Below are positions 7,393-16,810 of a stretch of DNA of 64,000 bases, one piece after another. The notes under the pieces were generated by a model that saw nothing but the letters and a program-made list of their open reading frames with translations, had not been told where the DNA came from and made no database searches. The stretch covers positions 186,001 through 250,000 of the forward strand of contig NZ_JACOEA010000002.1 of the NCBI RefSeq assembly GCF_014281125.1. Direction: 5' to 3'. This DNA comes from Lawsonibacter celer (GTDB lineage Bacteria; Bacillota; Clostridia; Oscillospirales; Oscillospiraceae). The position numbers were made by a program, and so were the translations under genes. Numbering within the stretch: the first letter of the stretch is position 1; every line of letters begins with the position of its first letter.

Positions 7393-8568
7393 TCAGTCAG
7401 TGGACACATAGGCCCGGTCAATCTGCAGCACCACATAATAACTGGAGTCCAGCGCCCGCACCGCCCGCTCAATCCGCTGGCGCACCTCCTCGTCGCTGAG
7501 GGTGCATTTATGGGGCACCACCACATCGAAAATCAGATTGGTGCATACCGGACCCTTGGTCATGCGGAAGTCATGGATATTCATCTGCGGCTCAATGGCA
7601 CGCACCAGCTCCGTCACCTGCCCCCGAACCTTCGCTGTGCGCTCGTCGTCCATATCAATGGGATCCATGTGGATGGAGGTCTCAATCCCGAAGGTCTCGC
7701 GCAGCTCCCGCTCAATATGGTCAATGGCGTCGTGAGCCTCCATAATATCCGTCCCCAGGGGCACCTCCGCATGGAAGGACATCATGGAGCGCCCGGGGCC
7801 GTAGTCATGGATCATCAAGTCGTGCATCCCGATGATCTGCGGGTGACTCATCACCGTATCCCGGATGGCTTTGACCAGAGCCGGGTCCGGGCTGCTCCCC
7901 AGAAGCGGGTTCAGGGTGTCTTTGGCAGCCCCCCAGCCGGCCCGCAGGATAAAGGCCGCCACAACCAAGCCCACCCATCCGTCAATATTTACATGGGCAA
8001 AATGTCCCGCCAGGATCCCCGCCAGCACAGCAGAGGTGGCCACCACGTCGGACAGGGAGTCGGTGGCTGTTGCCAGCATAGCGGCCGAACCGATGCGCTT
8101 GCCCAGCTTCCGGTTAAACAGGCTCATCCACAGCTTTACCGCGATTGAGGCAGCCAGAATCACGATGGACGCCGGGGAGAATGACAGCTCCTCCGGGTGA
8201 ATAATCTTTTCAACGGAGGTCTTGCCCAGCTCTACCCCAACCAGCAGGATAATCAGGGACACCAACAGGCCCGCCAGGTATTCAATCCGCCCATGGCCGA
8301 AAGGGTGGCCGTCGTCCGCCTTCTGTCCGGCCAGCTTAAAGCCGGCCAGCGTCACTACGGAGGAGCCGGCGTCGCTCAAATTATTCAGCGCATCGGCGGT
8401 AATCGAGATGGAGCCCGTAGCTAAACCGGCAAAGAATTTTCCCGCCGAGAGCAGGACATTCAGAATAATTCCGACCATTCCTGACAAAATGCCATATCGC
8501 TCCCGCACCGCCGGGTCTCGCACCTTGTCGCTCTCCCGGACAAACAGTTTTACCAACAGATCGGTCAT
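7393..8568 (-). CDS. Cation diffusion facilitator, probably a manganese-type exporter
   Basis: A 391-residue CDF protein with about six membrane helices in the first 205 residues and a cytoplasmic metal-binding domain. Transport-site residues are in ADALNNLSDAGSS (N-x3-D) and in ATATDSLSDVV (D-x3-D). The zinc-type members usually carry histidine at one of these places, and the N/D plus D/D pattern is seen in manganese-type CDFs, so Mn(II) efflux is favoured as an inference. The C-terminal part, about 185 residues, is longer than in the smallest CDFs. The start at 8568 is set by GAGG six bases upstream. Single gene. Confidence 0.88.
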   Translation of the reverse strand: MTDLLVKLFVRESDKVRDPAVRERYGILSGMVGIILNVLLSAGKFFAGLATGSISITADALNNLSDAGSSVVTLAGFKLAGQKADDGHPFGHGRIEYLAGLLVSLIILLVGVELGKTSVEKIIHPEELSFSPASIVILAASIAVKLWMSLFNRKLGKRIGSAAMLATATDSLSDVVATSAVLAGILAGHFAHVNIDGWVGLVVAAFILRAGWGAAKDTLNPLLGSSPDPALVKAIRDTVMSHPQIIGMHDLMIHDYGPGRSMMSFHAEVPLGTDIMEAHDAIDHIERELRETFGIETSIHMDPIDMDDERTAKVRGQVTELVRAIEPQMNIHDFRMTKGPVCTNLIFDVVVPHKCTLSDEEVRQRIERAVRALDSSYYVVLQIDRAYVSTD

Positions 8569-8694
8569 GGTACACCTCGGATGCCCCAGCCGGGCAAAAT
8601 AACTCCGCCGCACCGGAGCCGCGCGCCTTGCGTCTTCTGATTATTATCCCACGCCGTCCCGTTCCCGTCAAGAGGCTGTGCCGCCGCAAAACAG

Positions 8695-8730
8695 GGTATG
8701 GGGACCGGTCCGAAGGCCGATCCCCATACC
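8695..8730 (-). terminator. Terminator of the soluble kinase gene
   Basis: GGTATGGGGA/TCCCCATACC arms with an inner CCGG/CCGG pairing. On the minus strand it is followed by CTGTTTT. Confidence 0.7.
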
Positions 8731-8760
8731 TCTGCCGTGGGGCGCACGCCTCCCCACAGC

Positions 8761-9573
8761 TTATTCAATATCCTCCGGCAAAAAAACCGCAAAGGGCAGC
8801 ACATCGGACAGTTCCACCAGCGCCGGGGAAAATCCGCCGCTTCTGTCGTAGCCCATCTGCGGCGTACGCACCTCTTCTGGCCGCTCCGGTGTACGGATGG
8901 GCAAGGAGACCACGGCGCGAAGGCCCCGGTTCTCCCTCTGCTCCAGGACTAGTGTGCCTCCGTGGACCGCTGCGATCCGCCGGGCCGCCGCCAGGCCCAG
9001 TCCCGCGCCCTCCGCAGTATGCAGCAGCGGAAGGGAGTTGTCCCCGTCCCGCCGGCCGCTGTGCAGGCCGGGTCCATTGTCCCACACGGTAATGACCGCC
9101 CGGCCCCGGTCCGCGGCCAGGTGAAGGCCCGCCTCGCCGGCCCGCTCACCCGTCTTGTCCTCACCCGCCCACTTCAGCGCGTTGGAAATCAGGCCCAGCA
9201 GCATCCGCTCCAGCAAGGCTCCATCCCCGCAGGAAAGCAGGGACTCCCGCTCGCTGTCATAGCGAAAGCTCACGCCGGCCCGCTCTGCAAGGCTGCAGAC
9301 CTGCTTTGCCGTCTGACTGCACAGGCCAGCCAGGTCCAGCGGTCCCATCCCAGCCGCTTCCCTCTCTGGCAGGCGGATATCCTCCAAATGGTTAATCGTG
9401 CGGATCAGACGGTAGATACTCTGATTGGCAATGGCCAGATACTGACCATACCGCTGCTCCCCCTGTTCCTGCACCACAGGCGTCAGCAGTTGCAGCGCCG
9501 CCGAGAGGTGGTTCACCTGTTCTCTCAGTTCTTCTGCAAGCTGTGCCCCAATTGCTTCCGGTAAAGACTCCAC
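8761..9573 (-). CDS. Soluble sensor-histidine-kinase-like ATPase
   Basis: A 270-residue protein with no membrane segment. Residues 10-80 form helices resembling a dimerisation domain, with a histidine in REQVNHLSAAL at the expected place. A GHKL ATPase domain follows: N-box LLGLISNALKWAG, G1 WDNGPGL, G2 GAGLGLAAARRIAAVHGG. No sensor or receiver domain is visible, so partner and signal are unknown. The GTG start at 9573 is chosen because GGGAGG lies seven bases upstream; longer in-frame starts lack a ribosome site. A tail of about 40 residues after the ATPase domain is unassigned. Confidence 0.75.
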   Translation of the reverse strand: MESLPEAIGAQLAEELREQVNHLSAALQLLTPVVQEQGEQRYGQYLAIANQSIYRLIRTINHLEDIRLPEREAAGMGPLDLAGLCSQTAKQVCSLAERAGVSFRYDSERESLLSCGDGALLERMLLGLISNALKWAGEDKTGERAGEAGLHLAADRGRAVITVWDNGPGLHSGRRDGDNSLPLLHTAEGAGLGLAAARRIAAVHGGTLVLEQRENRGLRAVVSLPIRTPERPEEVRTPQMGYDRSGGFSPALVELSDVLPFAVFLPEDIE

Positions 9574-9779
9574 GCAAGCACCTCCCGCTTCCGATATCTT
9601 GTGCATCCCTGCCTTAAACATGAAGTTCGCTGACAGTATACCAAAAACTGGCCTGCACAACAAGGAATTTTGTCGAATTTGGTCGAAAGACTCACGTCCC
9701 GCATAAGCTGATTTTAATTTTATATGGTTTTTTAATTAAGTTTTGCAATTTCCCTCTTTTCTTTTGCAATCTTATCGTT

Positions 9780-9785
9780 TATAAT
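9780..9785 (+). promoter_or_regulatory. Minus-10 element of the gapA promoter
   Basis: A perfect TATAAT in an AT-rich stretch 60 bases before the gapA start codon. The -35 region is poor (TTTTCT), which suggests an activator or a high-AT upstream element. Confidence 0.5.
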
Positions 9786-9787
9786 GA

Positions 9788-10858
<1,071 letters not shown>

Positions 10859-10877
10859 GATTGTCCCCTGATTCCAG

Positions 10878-10913
10878 ACGTGCGGAAGCCAAACGGTTTC
10901 CGCACGTTTTTTC
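10878..10913 (+). terminator. gapA terminator
   Basis: ACGTGCGGAAGCC / GGTTTCCGCACGT hairpin with an AAAC loop, followed by TTTTTTC. Confidence 0.9.
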
Positions 10914-10932
10914 TTTTTCTTCTCCAAAGCAG

Positions 10933-10961
10933 TTGACAAACTCATCTCTATATGCTATTAC
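10933..10961 (+). promoter_or_regulatory. Promoter of the GntR-ABC operon
   Basis: TTGACA, 17-base spacer, TATTAC; start expected near 10968, inside the dyad operator. Confidence 0.6.
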
Positions 10962-10984
10962 TGTATATGTCCAATATATACAGT
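10960..10984 (+). promoter_or_regulatory. Dyad operator, probably for the adjacent GntR regulator
   Basis: Perfect inverted repeat ACTGTATAT-N7-ATATACAGT covering the -10 edge and predicted transcription start. GntR regulators of the YtrA type usually repress their own operon from such a dyad, so autoregulation is the likely reading. Confidence 0.65.
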
Positions 10985-11005
10985 ATGACATCAGGAAGGT
11001 GCACC

Positions 11006-11386
11006 ATGGACATCATCATCAGCAACTCCGGGGACACCCCCATCTACGACCAGATTACCCGGCAGATCAAGTCGCTGATTCTGCGGGGCAGCCTGGCGGA
11101 GGGCGAAGCCCTACCCTCCATGCGGCTGCTGGCCAAGGAGCTGCGCATCTCTGTCATTACCACCAAGCGCGCCTACGAGGAGCTGGAGCGGGACGGCTTT
11201 ATCACCACCGTCCCCGGAAAGGGCTGCTTTATCGCCCCCCGAAATCTGGAACTGGTGCGTGAGGATACCCTGAGGCGGGTGGAAGAGCACCTATCCCAGG
11301 CTGTGGAGATCGCAAAAACAGGAGGCGTCACCCTCGCCGAACTGAGCGAGAGCCTCAATTTGTTGTATGGAGACGAAGACCTATGA
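11006..11386 (+). CDS. GntR-family regulator, YtrA subfamily
   Basis: A 126-residue repressor. An N-terminal winged helix (about 10-75; PIYDQITRQIKSLILRG, then LPSMRLLAKELRISVITTKRAYEEL) is joined to a short helical tail rather than a large ligand-binding domain, which is the mark of the YtrA subfamily. These proteins typically repress an ABC exporter operon that answers to cell-wall-active compounds. The start at 11006 follows AGGAAGG; the frame is open further upstream, but that part overlaps the promoter. The stop overlaps the ABC gene (ATGA). The operator at 10960-10984 fits self-control. Confidence 0.92.
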   Translation: MDIIISNSGDTPIYDQITRQIKSLILRGSLAEGEALPSMRLLAKELRISVITTKRAYEELERDGFITTVPGKGCFIAPRNLELVREDTLRRVEEHLSQAVEIAKTGGVTLAELSESLNLLYGDEDL

Positions 11387-12243
11387 AAAACGCATTGGAG
11401 CTTTCCCACATCACCAAGGACTACGGTTCCTTCCGGCTGGATGACATCTCCTTCTCGCTGCCCGGCGGGGCCATTCTTGGGCTGATCGGAGAAAACGGCG
11501 CAGGCAAGACCACCACCATCAAATGTATTCTCAATCTGATCCATCGGGACGCCGGTGAGATCCGGGTGCTGGGGCAGGACAATCTGGCCCAGGAGCGGGC
11601 GATCAAAGAGGATCTGGGCGTGGTGCTGGATGAGAGCGTATTTCACGACTCCCTGCGACCGAGGGATGTGGACCGGATTATGGCCCGTCTGTACAAGGGC
11701 TGGGACAGCGCCCTGTTTGCCCGGTACTGCGGGAAATTTTCCCTCCCTAATGAAAAGACCATAAAGGAATTCTCCAAGGGCATGAAGATGAAGCTGTCTA
11801 TCGCCGCCGCCCTGGCCCATCGCCCCAGGCTGCTCATTCTGGACGAGGCCACCAGCGGCCTGGACCCGGTGGCCCGGGAGGAGATCCTGGATGAATTTCT
11901 GGACTTTATCCAGGACGAGGAGCACTCTGTGCTGCTCTCCAGCCACATCACCAGCGATTTGGAAAAATGCGCCGACTATATTGTCTACCTCCACCGGGGC
12001 AGGGTGGCCCTTCAGGGGGGAAAGGATGAGCTGCTGGAGTCCTACGGACGGCTGGTGTGCTCCCGCTCCGACCTGGAGCGGGTGGACCCGGCTCTGCTCC
12101 ACGGCACCCGGATCAGCCAGTTTTCCTGCGAGGCGCTGGTGAAAAACCGCCGGGACTTTGCCCGGCGCTACCCCTCCCTCACCGTAGACCCGGTGACGCT
12201 GGAGGAAATTATGGTCTTTACTGTCAGGGGGGATTGCAAATGA
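11383..12243 (+). CDS. ABC transporter ATP-binding protein
   Basis: A 286-residue ATPase with Walker A GENGAGKTTTIK, signature-like EFSKGMKMKLSIA, Walker B LLILDEATSGLDP and the H-loop in LLSSHITSD. This family pairs with ABC-2 permeases and exports lipids, peptides or antibiotics. The signature is FSKGMKMK rather than LSGGQ, which is common in the YtrB/CcmA-like class. The gene overlaps both neighbours (ATGA at each end), so the three genes are translationally coupled. Substrate is unknown; the GntR context suggests a defence or envelope role. Confidence 0.92.
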   Translation: MKNALELSHITKDYGSFRLDDISFSLPGGAILGLIGENGAGKTTTIKCILNLIHRDAGEIRVLGQDNLAQERAIKEDLGVVLDESVFHDSLRPRDVDRIMARLYKGWDSALFARYCGKFSLPNEKTIKEFSKGMKMKLSIAAALAHRPRLLILDEATSGLDPVAREEILDEFLDFIQDEEHSVLLSSHITSDLEKCADYIVYLHRGRVALQGGKDELLESYGRLVCSRSDLERVDPALLHGTRISQFSCEALVKNRRDFARRYPSLTVDPVTLEEIMVFTVRGDCK

Positions 12244-12881
12244 TCGGTTTTGTCTACAAGGATTTTCTGCTGCAGCGCAAGCAGCTGACCTACGTTTTGG
12301 TACTGTGTGTGGTATACTCCGTTCTGTCGCTCACCGGAACCCTCAGCCCCTCGATTCTGTCCGGCATGGTGATGGTATTGGGCATGGTGCTGCCCATGTC
12401 CGCCTTTTCTTACGATGATCTGGCCCGCTGGGATAAATTTGCCGCCTCCACCCCCGCCGGCCGCCGGGGCATTGTGGCCGGGCGCTATCTCTTCACCCTG
12501 CTTTTGTTGCTCCTTTCCGCCGCTCTGGTGGCCGTTCTGCTGCTGCTGTTCAGGCTGCTGGGCCTGGTGGAAGAGCCCCTGGCCGAGCTGCTGCTCCCAG
12601 TGCCTATCTGCGCCGCCATGGGTCTGGTGGTCAACGCGATTATCCTTCCGCTGCTCTATCAGTTCGGCGTGGAAAAGGCCCGTCTGGTCAGCATGATCCT
12701 TTTCGCCGCCATCTTCGGGGGCATTGTGGGGCTAGGCTTTCTAGCCAAATCGGTCCAGCTTCCCGCCCTCTCAGACGGAGGGGTCCTGCTGGCCGCCCTG
12801 GTCTTGATCCTGGTGGCTGCGGCGCTGTTCGCCCTATCCCACCGCGTCTCCCAGGGTATTTTCGCCCGCAAAGAGCTGTAA
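12240..12881 (+). CDS. ABC-2 type permease
   Basis: A 213-residue membrane protein with about six hydrophobic helices, for example VLVLCVVYSVLSL, LFTLLLLLLSAALVAVLL and VLLAALVLILVAAALFAL. The cytoplasmic loop SYDDLARWDKFAASTPAGRR is typical of this ABC-2 subfamily (the YY-D-KW-x-Y motif of ABC2_membrane_5). It partners the ATPase encoded immediately upstream, with which it overlaps by four bases. It would form the membrane channel of the regulated exporter; the half-transporter size implies a dimer. Confidence 0.85.
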   Translation: MIGFVYKDFLLQRKQLTYVLVLCVVYSVLSLTGTLSPSILSGMVMVLGMVLPMSAFSYDDLARWDKFAASTPAGRRGIVAGRYLFTLLLLLLSAALVAVLLLLFRLLGLVEEPLAELLLPVPICAAMGLVVNAIILPLLYQFGVEKARLVSMILFAAIFGGIVGLGFLAKSVQLPALSDGGVLLAALVLILVAAALFALSHRVSQGIFARKEL

Positions 12882-12924
12882 AGGAGACAACAAAGAGAAC
12901 CAGGGTTTTCCTCAATGCGGTTCG

Positions 12925-12966
12925 GAAGCGGGCGCAAATGATCCTGTTTGCGCCCGCTTCCTCTTT
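12925..12966 (+). terminator. Terminator of the ABC operon
   Basis: GAAGCGGGCGCAAA/TTTGCGCCCGCTTC arms followed by CTCTTTT. Confidence 0.85.
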
Positions 12967-13182
12967 TGCCCCTGTGGGGTGTTCGGTTTGCACACCTACT
13001 GTAAACAATCCGTCTCAACCTTTGACGGCAGCATTGAATCCGTAACAGTTTTCATTTATCCCCCACAAAGGCACAGGAAAATTTCCCTTTTAGCCGCAGA
13101 TTGCAACAGACTGTGCAGACAGGGCGCTGATGGAAGAAAATTGGAGTATTTGGAGATGCTGAGCAGGAAAAACGCTGATCTG
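12967..13182. other. Non-coding spacer between convergent operons
   Basis: Between the two terminators no open frame with a ribosome site, no RNA gene and no repeat could be recognised. Confidence 0.5.
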
Positions 13183-13219
13183 AAAAAAGAACCCCGCCTA
13201 TTTTTAAAATAGGCGGGGT
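13183..13219 (-). terminator. Terminator of serC-serA
   Basis: ACCCCGCCTATTTT / AAAATAGGCGGGGT palindrome. On the minus strand it is followed by TTCTTTTTT. Confidence 0.9.
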
Positions 13220-13281
13220 ATTCTGCTGAGATAACCCTAACCGAACCGCATTGGGGTTTCCTGGTCCTCTTCTTTGTCCTT

Positions 13282-14451
13282 TCAGTGGTTGAGCACGCGC
13301 ACCCGAAGCACGCCGTCCAGGGCGCGGATCTCGTCTGCCACACTGTCGCCGATGCGGGAGCCCATGTCCACAATGGTATAGGCGTAGTCCTTCTTTGACT
13401 TGTTAGTCATATTTTCCACGTTCACACCCTCTTTCGAGAGCACGCCGGTGAGGCTGGCGATCATGCCGGGCTGGTTGCGGTGGATCACGCACAGGCGGGA
13501 GATGCCGCTCCACTCCTGCACCAGGGTGGGCAGGTTGACGGAATTTTTAATGTTGCCGTTCTCCAGGTAATCCCGCAGCTCCTGGGCCGCCATGACGGCG
13601 CAGTTTTCCTCGCTCTCCGGGGTGGAGGCGCCCAGATGGGGGATGGCCACCACATTTTTGCCCGCCATGAGCTTGCGGTTGGGAAAGTCGGTGACATAAG
13701 AGGCCACCTTGCCGGACTCCAGCGCCTCCAGAATGTCGTCCTCATTGACCAGGCCGCCCCGGGCCAGGTTGATGATGCGCACGCCGCCCTTCATCATGTG
13801 AATGGCGTCGGTGTTGATCATGCCCTTGGTCTCAGGAGTCTGGGGCACATGGATGGTGATATAGTCGCAGTTTTTATAGATGGTCTCCAGGTCCATGGCC
13901 CGGTGGACCAGGCGGGACAGGGAAAGCGCCGCGTCCACGGACAGGAAGGGGTCGTAGCCGAACACAGTCATGCCCAGCTTAGTGGCGATATTGGCCACCT
14001 GTACGCCGATGGCGCCCAGGCCGATGACGCCCAGCATCTTGCCGGAGAGCTCCGGCCCCACGAACTGCGCCTTGCCCTTCTCCACCACGTCCTCCACCGC
14101 CGCGCCCGCGGCGTCCTGCTCCCGGAGCCAGGCATTGCCCTGGATGATCCTGCGGGAGGAGAGCAGCAGCGCGCACACGGCCAGCTCCTTGACCGCGTTG
14201 GCGTTGGCGCCCGGCGTGTTGAACACCACGATTCCGGCCTCGGAGCAGCGGTCGATGGGAATGTTATTGGTGCCCGCGCCGGCGCGGGCGATGGCCCGCA
14301 GGGCGTCCGGGAATACATATTCGTGCATGTCGGCGGAGCGGACCAGGACGCCGTCCTCGTTCTCCACATCGCCGCTGATCTGAAAGCGGGTCTGATCCAG
14401 CACGGAAATCCCCGCCGGGGAAATTTTATTGAGCGTTTTGATTCGGAACAT
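13282..14451 (-). CDS. serA: D-3-phosphoglycerate dehydrogenase
   Basis: A 389-residue enzyme for the first step of serine synthesis: NAD-dependent oxidation of 3-phosphoglycerate to 3-phosphohydroxypyruvate. The nucleotide-binding motif is LGVIGLGAIGVQVA. The catalytic arginine lies in INLARGGLVNE and the catalytic histidine in AIPHLGASTPE. A C-terminal ACT domain (about 320-389; CVIHRNQPGMIASLTGVL) probably senses serine. It is the short form without the extra intervening domain. The start follows GGGAGGG. It lies downstream of serC in the same operon, but a duplicated fragment of the serC 3' end sits directly against its ribosome site. Confidence 0.95.
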   Translation of the reverse strand: MFRIKTLNKISPAGISVLDQTRFQISGDVENEDGVLVRSADMHEYVFPDALRAIARAGAGTNNIPIDRCSEAGIVVFNTPGANANAVKELAVCALLLSSRRIIQGNAWLREQDAAGAAVEDVVEKGKAQFVGPELSGKMLGVIGLGAIGVQVANIATKLGMTVFGYDPFLSVDAALSLSRLVHRAMDLETIYKNCDYITIHVPQTPETKGMINTDAIHMMKGGVRIINLARGGLVNEDDILEALESGKVASYVTDFPNRKLMAGKNVVAIPHLGASTPESEENCAVMAAQELRDYLENGNIKNSVNLPTLVQEWSGISRLCVIHRNQPGMIASLTGVLSKEGVNVENMTNKSKKDYAYTIVDMGSRIGDSVADEIRALDGVLRVRVLNH

Positions 14452-14477
14452 CGTTGTCCCTCCCTATTTGAATTGGC

Positions 14478-14694
14478 CTTATCAAAGGCCTTGATGAAGT
14501 CGCACAGCTTCTCCCGGCGGAAGGATTCCCTTCCGTTGGGCTCCGGATTTCATCTCCTCGCTCGGAGTAAATCCGCCCTGCGGCAAGATTTTGGTCTCAG
14601 TCCAAAACACTTGCGCGGGGCCCCGGGGTACGTCATGCTGTTTGGGGGTCAGTTGTTCTTATCAAAGGACCTGATGAAGTCGCACAGCTTCTCC
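14478..14694. repeat. Duplicated serC 3' end flanking a 143-bp hairpin-rich insert
   Basis: Bases 14658-14694 (real serC tail) and 14478-14514 match at 35 of 37 positions. Read on the minus strand the second copy would encode EKLCDFIKAFDKAN, against EKLCDFIRSFDKNN in the gene itself. The 143 bases between contain hairpins TTTTGG/CCAAAA, GGATTT/AAATCC enclosing CTCC/GGAG, and GGAAGG/CCTTCC. They share the words CGGGGCCCCGC and CCGCAGGGCG with the insert at 5006-5150. Confidence 0.85.
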
Positions 14695-15734
14695 ACGCCT
14701 TCCGCCGGCATGGCGTTGTAGATGGAAGCACGCATGCCGCCCACGGAGCGGTGCCCTTTCAGATTGGTAAACCCGGCCGCCACGGACTCCTTGACAAACT
14801 TTGCGTCCAGCTCGTCGTCTCCGGTGCGGAACACCACGTTCATGTCGGAGCGGGAGCCGGGCTCCGCCGCGCAGCGGAACAGGCGGGAGGAGTCGATGAC
14901 GTCGTAGAGCATCTGTGCCTTGCCGTGCTTGATGCGCTCCATGCCTTCCACGCCGCCCTTGCTCTCCAGCCAATCCAGCACCAGGCCCAGGATATAGATG
15001 CACCAGCAAGGCGGGGTGTTGTACATGGAATCCTTGTCGATCATGGTCTTGTAGTTCATCATCAGGGGGGTGAAGGGCAGCTCGTGCCCGGCCAGTTCCT
15101 CCTTGATAATCACCACGGTCAGGCCGGCGGGGGCCATGTTCTTCTGGGCACCGGCAAAGATGATGCCATATTTGCTCACATCCACCGGGCGGGAGAGGAT
15201 ATCGGAGGACATGTCGCACACGATGGGCACGCCCCTGGTCTCGGGCACGTACTGCCACTCGGTACCATAGATGGTGTTATTCGCACAGTAGTAGAAGTAG
15301 CTGGCCTCTGGGTCCAGCTTCAGCTGGTCCTGGGAAGGGATATAAGTATGTCCCTTGTCCTCGCTGGAGGCGGCCAGCTGGATGGTCCCGTACTTTTTGG
15401 CCTCTTTATAGGCGATGTTGGAGAAGTTGCCGGTGACCGCGTAGTCGGCCTTGCCGGTCTTTCCAATCAGGTTCAGGGGCGCCATGGAGAATTGCGCCGA
15501 CGCGCCGCCCTGGAGGAAAAGCACCTTATAGCCTTCGGGTACATGGAACAGCTTCCGGAATTTTGCCTGGGTGTCCTGGAAGATTTGATCGAAGACCTTA
15601 GATCGGTGACTCATCTCCATCACTGACATTCCTGAGCCCTGATAGTTGGTGATCTCAGATCCTGCCTGCTCCAGCACTTCCAGCGGGAGCATGGACGGAC
15701 CGGCGGAGAAGTTGTACACACGCTCGTTACCCAT
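14649..15734 (-). CDS. serC: Phosphoserine aminotransferase
   Basis: A 361-residue class V PLP enzyme that converts 3-phosphohydroxypyruvate and glutamate into phosphoserine and 2-oxoglutarate. It begins YNFSAGPSMLP, the family hallmark. The PLP-binding lysine lies in IIFAGAQKNMAPAG and the phosphate-contacting part in GHRSVGGMRAS. The start at 15734 follows AAGGAGG; upstream in-frame codons have no ribosome site. It pairs with serA downstream; no phosphoserine phosphatase gene is next to them. The last codons appear a second time downstream of the gene. Confidence 0.96.
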   Translation of the reverse strand: MGNERVYNFSAGPSMLPLEVLEQAGSEITNYQGSGMSVMEMSHRSKVFDQIFQDTQAKFRKLFHVPEGYKVLFLQGGASAQFSMAPLNLIGKTGKADYAVTGNFSNIAYKEAKKYGTIQLAASSEDKGHTYIPSQDQLKLDPEASYFYYCANNTIYGTEWQYVPETRGVPIVCDMSSDILSRPVDVSKYGIIFAGAQKNMAPAGLTVVIIKEELAGHELPFTPLMMNYKTMIDKDSMYNTPPCWCIYILGLVLDWLESKGGVEGMERIKHGKAQMLYDVIDSSRLFRCAAEPGSRSDMNVVFRTGDDELDAKFVKESVAAGFTNLKGHRSVGGMRASIYNAMPAEGVEKLCDFIRSFDKNN

Positions 15735-15902
15735 GATAATTGGCCTCCTTACCAATCTTCTAATTTCCGGGCAAAGCTGGACTTCTGTCCTCTTTACCCC
15801 GATAAAGCGATTATATAAGAACCATTCCGACCCTGTCAATGCGGGGAATTCCAAAAACTACACCTATCATTTCAGAAACTTTGTGAATATTGAAACGATC
15901 CC

Positions 15903-15932
15903 TTGGCACGGCGGACAGTTTTGTGGTACAAT
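15903..15932 (+). promoter_or_regulatory. Promoter of the hydrogenase-sensor block
   Basis: TTGGCA, 18-base spacer, TACAAT; start near 15939, about 60 bases before the first gene. Confidence 0.6.
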
Positions 15933-15997
15933 GTAAGTCGTATAAAAACAGTGAAAAAATTCGGACACAGCTCAATTGGGCGGAAGGGGTACGACCT

Positions 15998-16354
15998 ATG
16001 CGTCTTTCCCAAATCAAAGACATCTTAGATGCCACGGTGCTGTGGGGCGAGGAACATCTGGACCTGGAGGTCCTCTCGGCCTGCGGCAGCGATTTTATGA
16101 GCGATGTGCTCGCCTTTGTCAAAAACCAGGCCCTGCTGCTGACCGGGCTGGTCAACCCTCAGGTGGTGCGCACCGCCGATATGGTGGATATGAAGTGTAT
16201 CATCTTTGTCCGCGGGAAGGTGCCGGGAGCAGATATTCTCGCGCTCGCCCAGACCCGTGGGATTGTGGTCATGACCAGTCCAAAGAGAATGTACGAGGCG
16301 TGCGGCCTACTCTACACCAATGGATTGAGAGGGAATTGCGATGGAGACAATTAA
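15998..16354 (+). CDS. DRTGG-domain protein
   Basis: A 118-residue single-domain protein of the DRTGG fold (MRLSQIKDILDATVL at the start, FMSDVLAFVKNQALLLTGL in the middle, GIVVMTSPKRMYEACGLLY at the end). The domain occurs as a probable ligand-binding or regulatory unit in phosphotransacetylases and CBS proteins. Small stand-alone versions accompany clostridial hydrogenase genes. It is the first gene of a tightly packed plus-strand block, with GGAAGGGG before the ATG at 15998, and overlaps the next gene by 14 bases. The ligand is unknown; a role in the redox/hydrogen sensing block is inferred from context. Confidence 0.82.
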   Translation: MRLSQIKDILDATVLWGEEHLDLEVLSACGSDFMSDVLAFVKNQALLLTGLVNPQVVRTADMVDMKCIIFVRGKVPGADILALAQTRGIVVMTSPKRMYEACGLLYTNGLRGNCDGDN

Positions 16355-16766
16355 GCTGGTCTACCCCGTTGAGGGAGGCGACCTGATCGAGGCGGGAGAG
16401 GCCTCCAGCCAGATGAAGCTGACGCTCAAAAAGCTGGGACTGCCTCAGGATGTGATCCGCAGGGCTTCGATCTGCATGTATGAGGGCGAGATCAACATGG
16501 TGATCCATGCCGACGGCGGCGAGGCCACGGTGGAGGTGGATATGGACCAGATCGTGATCCGTATGACCGACCACGGCCCCGGCATCCCGGACGTGGAGCA
16601 GGCCATGAAGGAGGGCTTCTCCACCGCCGGACCCGCCGCCCGCGAGCTGGGCTTCGGCGCCGGCATGGGCCTGCCCAATATGAAGCGCTACTCCGATGAA
16701 CTGCATGTGGAGACGCAATTGGGCAAGGGGACTACGGTAACGGTACGTATCCGTATTCCCCAGTAG
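16341..16766 (+). CDS. RsbW-like anti-sigma/serine kinase ATPase
   Basis: A 141-residue GHKL ATPase related to anti-sigma factors RsbW/SpoIIAB. The N-box region is IRRASICMYEGEINMVIHA, G1 is MTDHGPGIPD and G2 is GFGAGMGLPNMKRYSD. No phospho-accepting histidine domain is present, so it probably phosphorylates a protein serine or acts by binding. It overlaps the upstream DRTGG gene and precedes a hydrogenase-like Fe-S protein by 44 bases, suggesting a partner-switch or kinase role in that signalling block. Its target is not visible in the window. Confidence 0.82.
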   Translation: METIKLVYPVEGGDLIEAGEASSQMKLTLKKLGLPQDVIRRASICMYEGEINMVIHADGGEATVEVDMDQIVIRMTDHGPGIPDVEQAMKEGFSTAGPAARELGFGAGMGLPNMKRYSDELHVETQLGKGTTVTVRIRIPQ

Positions 16767-16810
16767 ACATCCAGGGGCATAATAAGTGTGGAAAGGAGCG
16801 GATATGGCCT

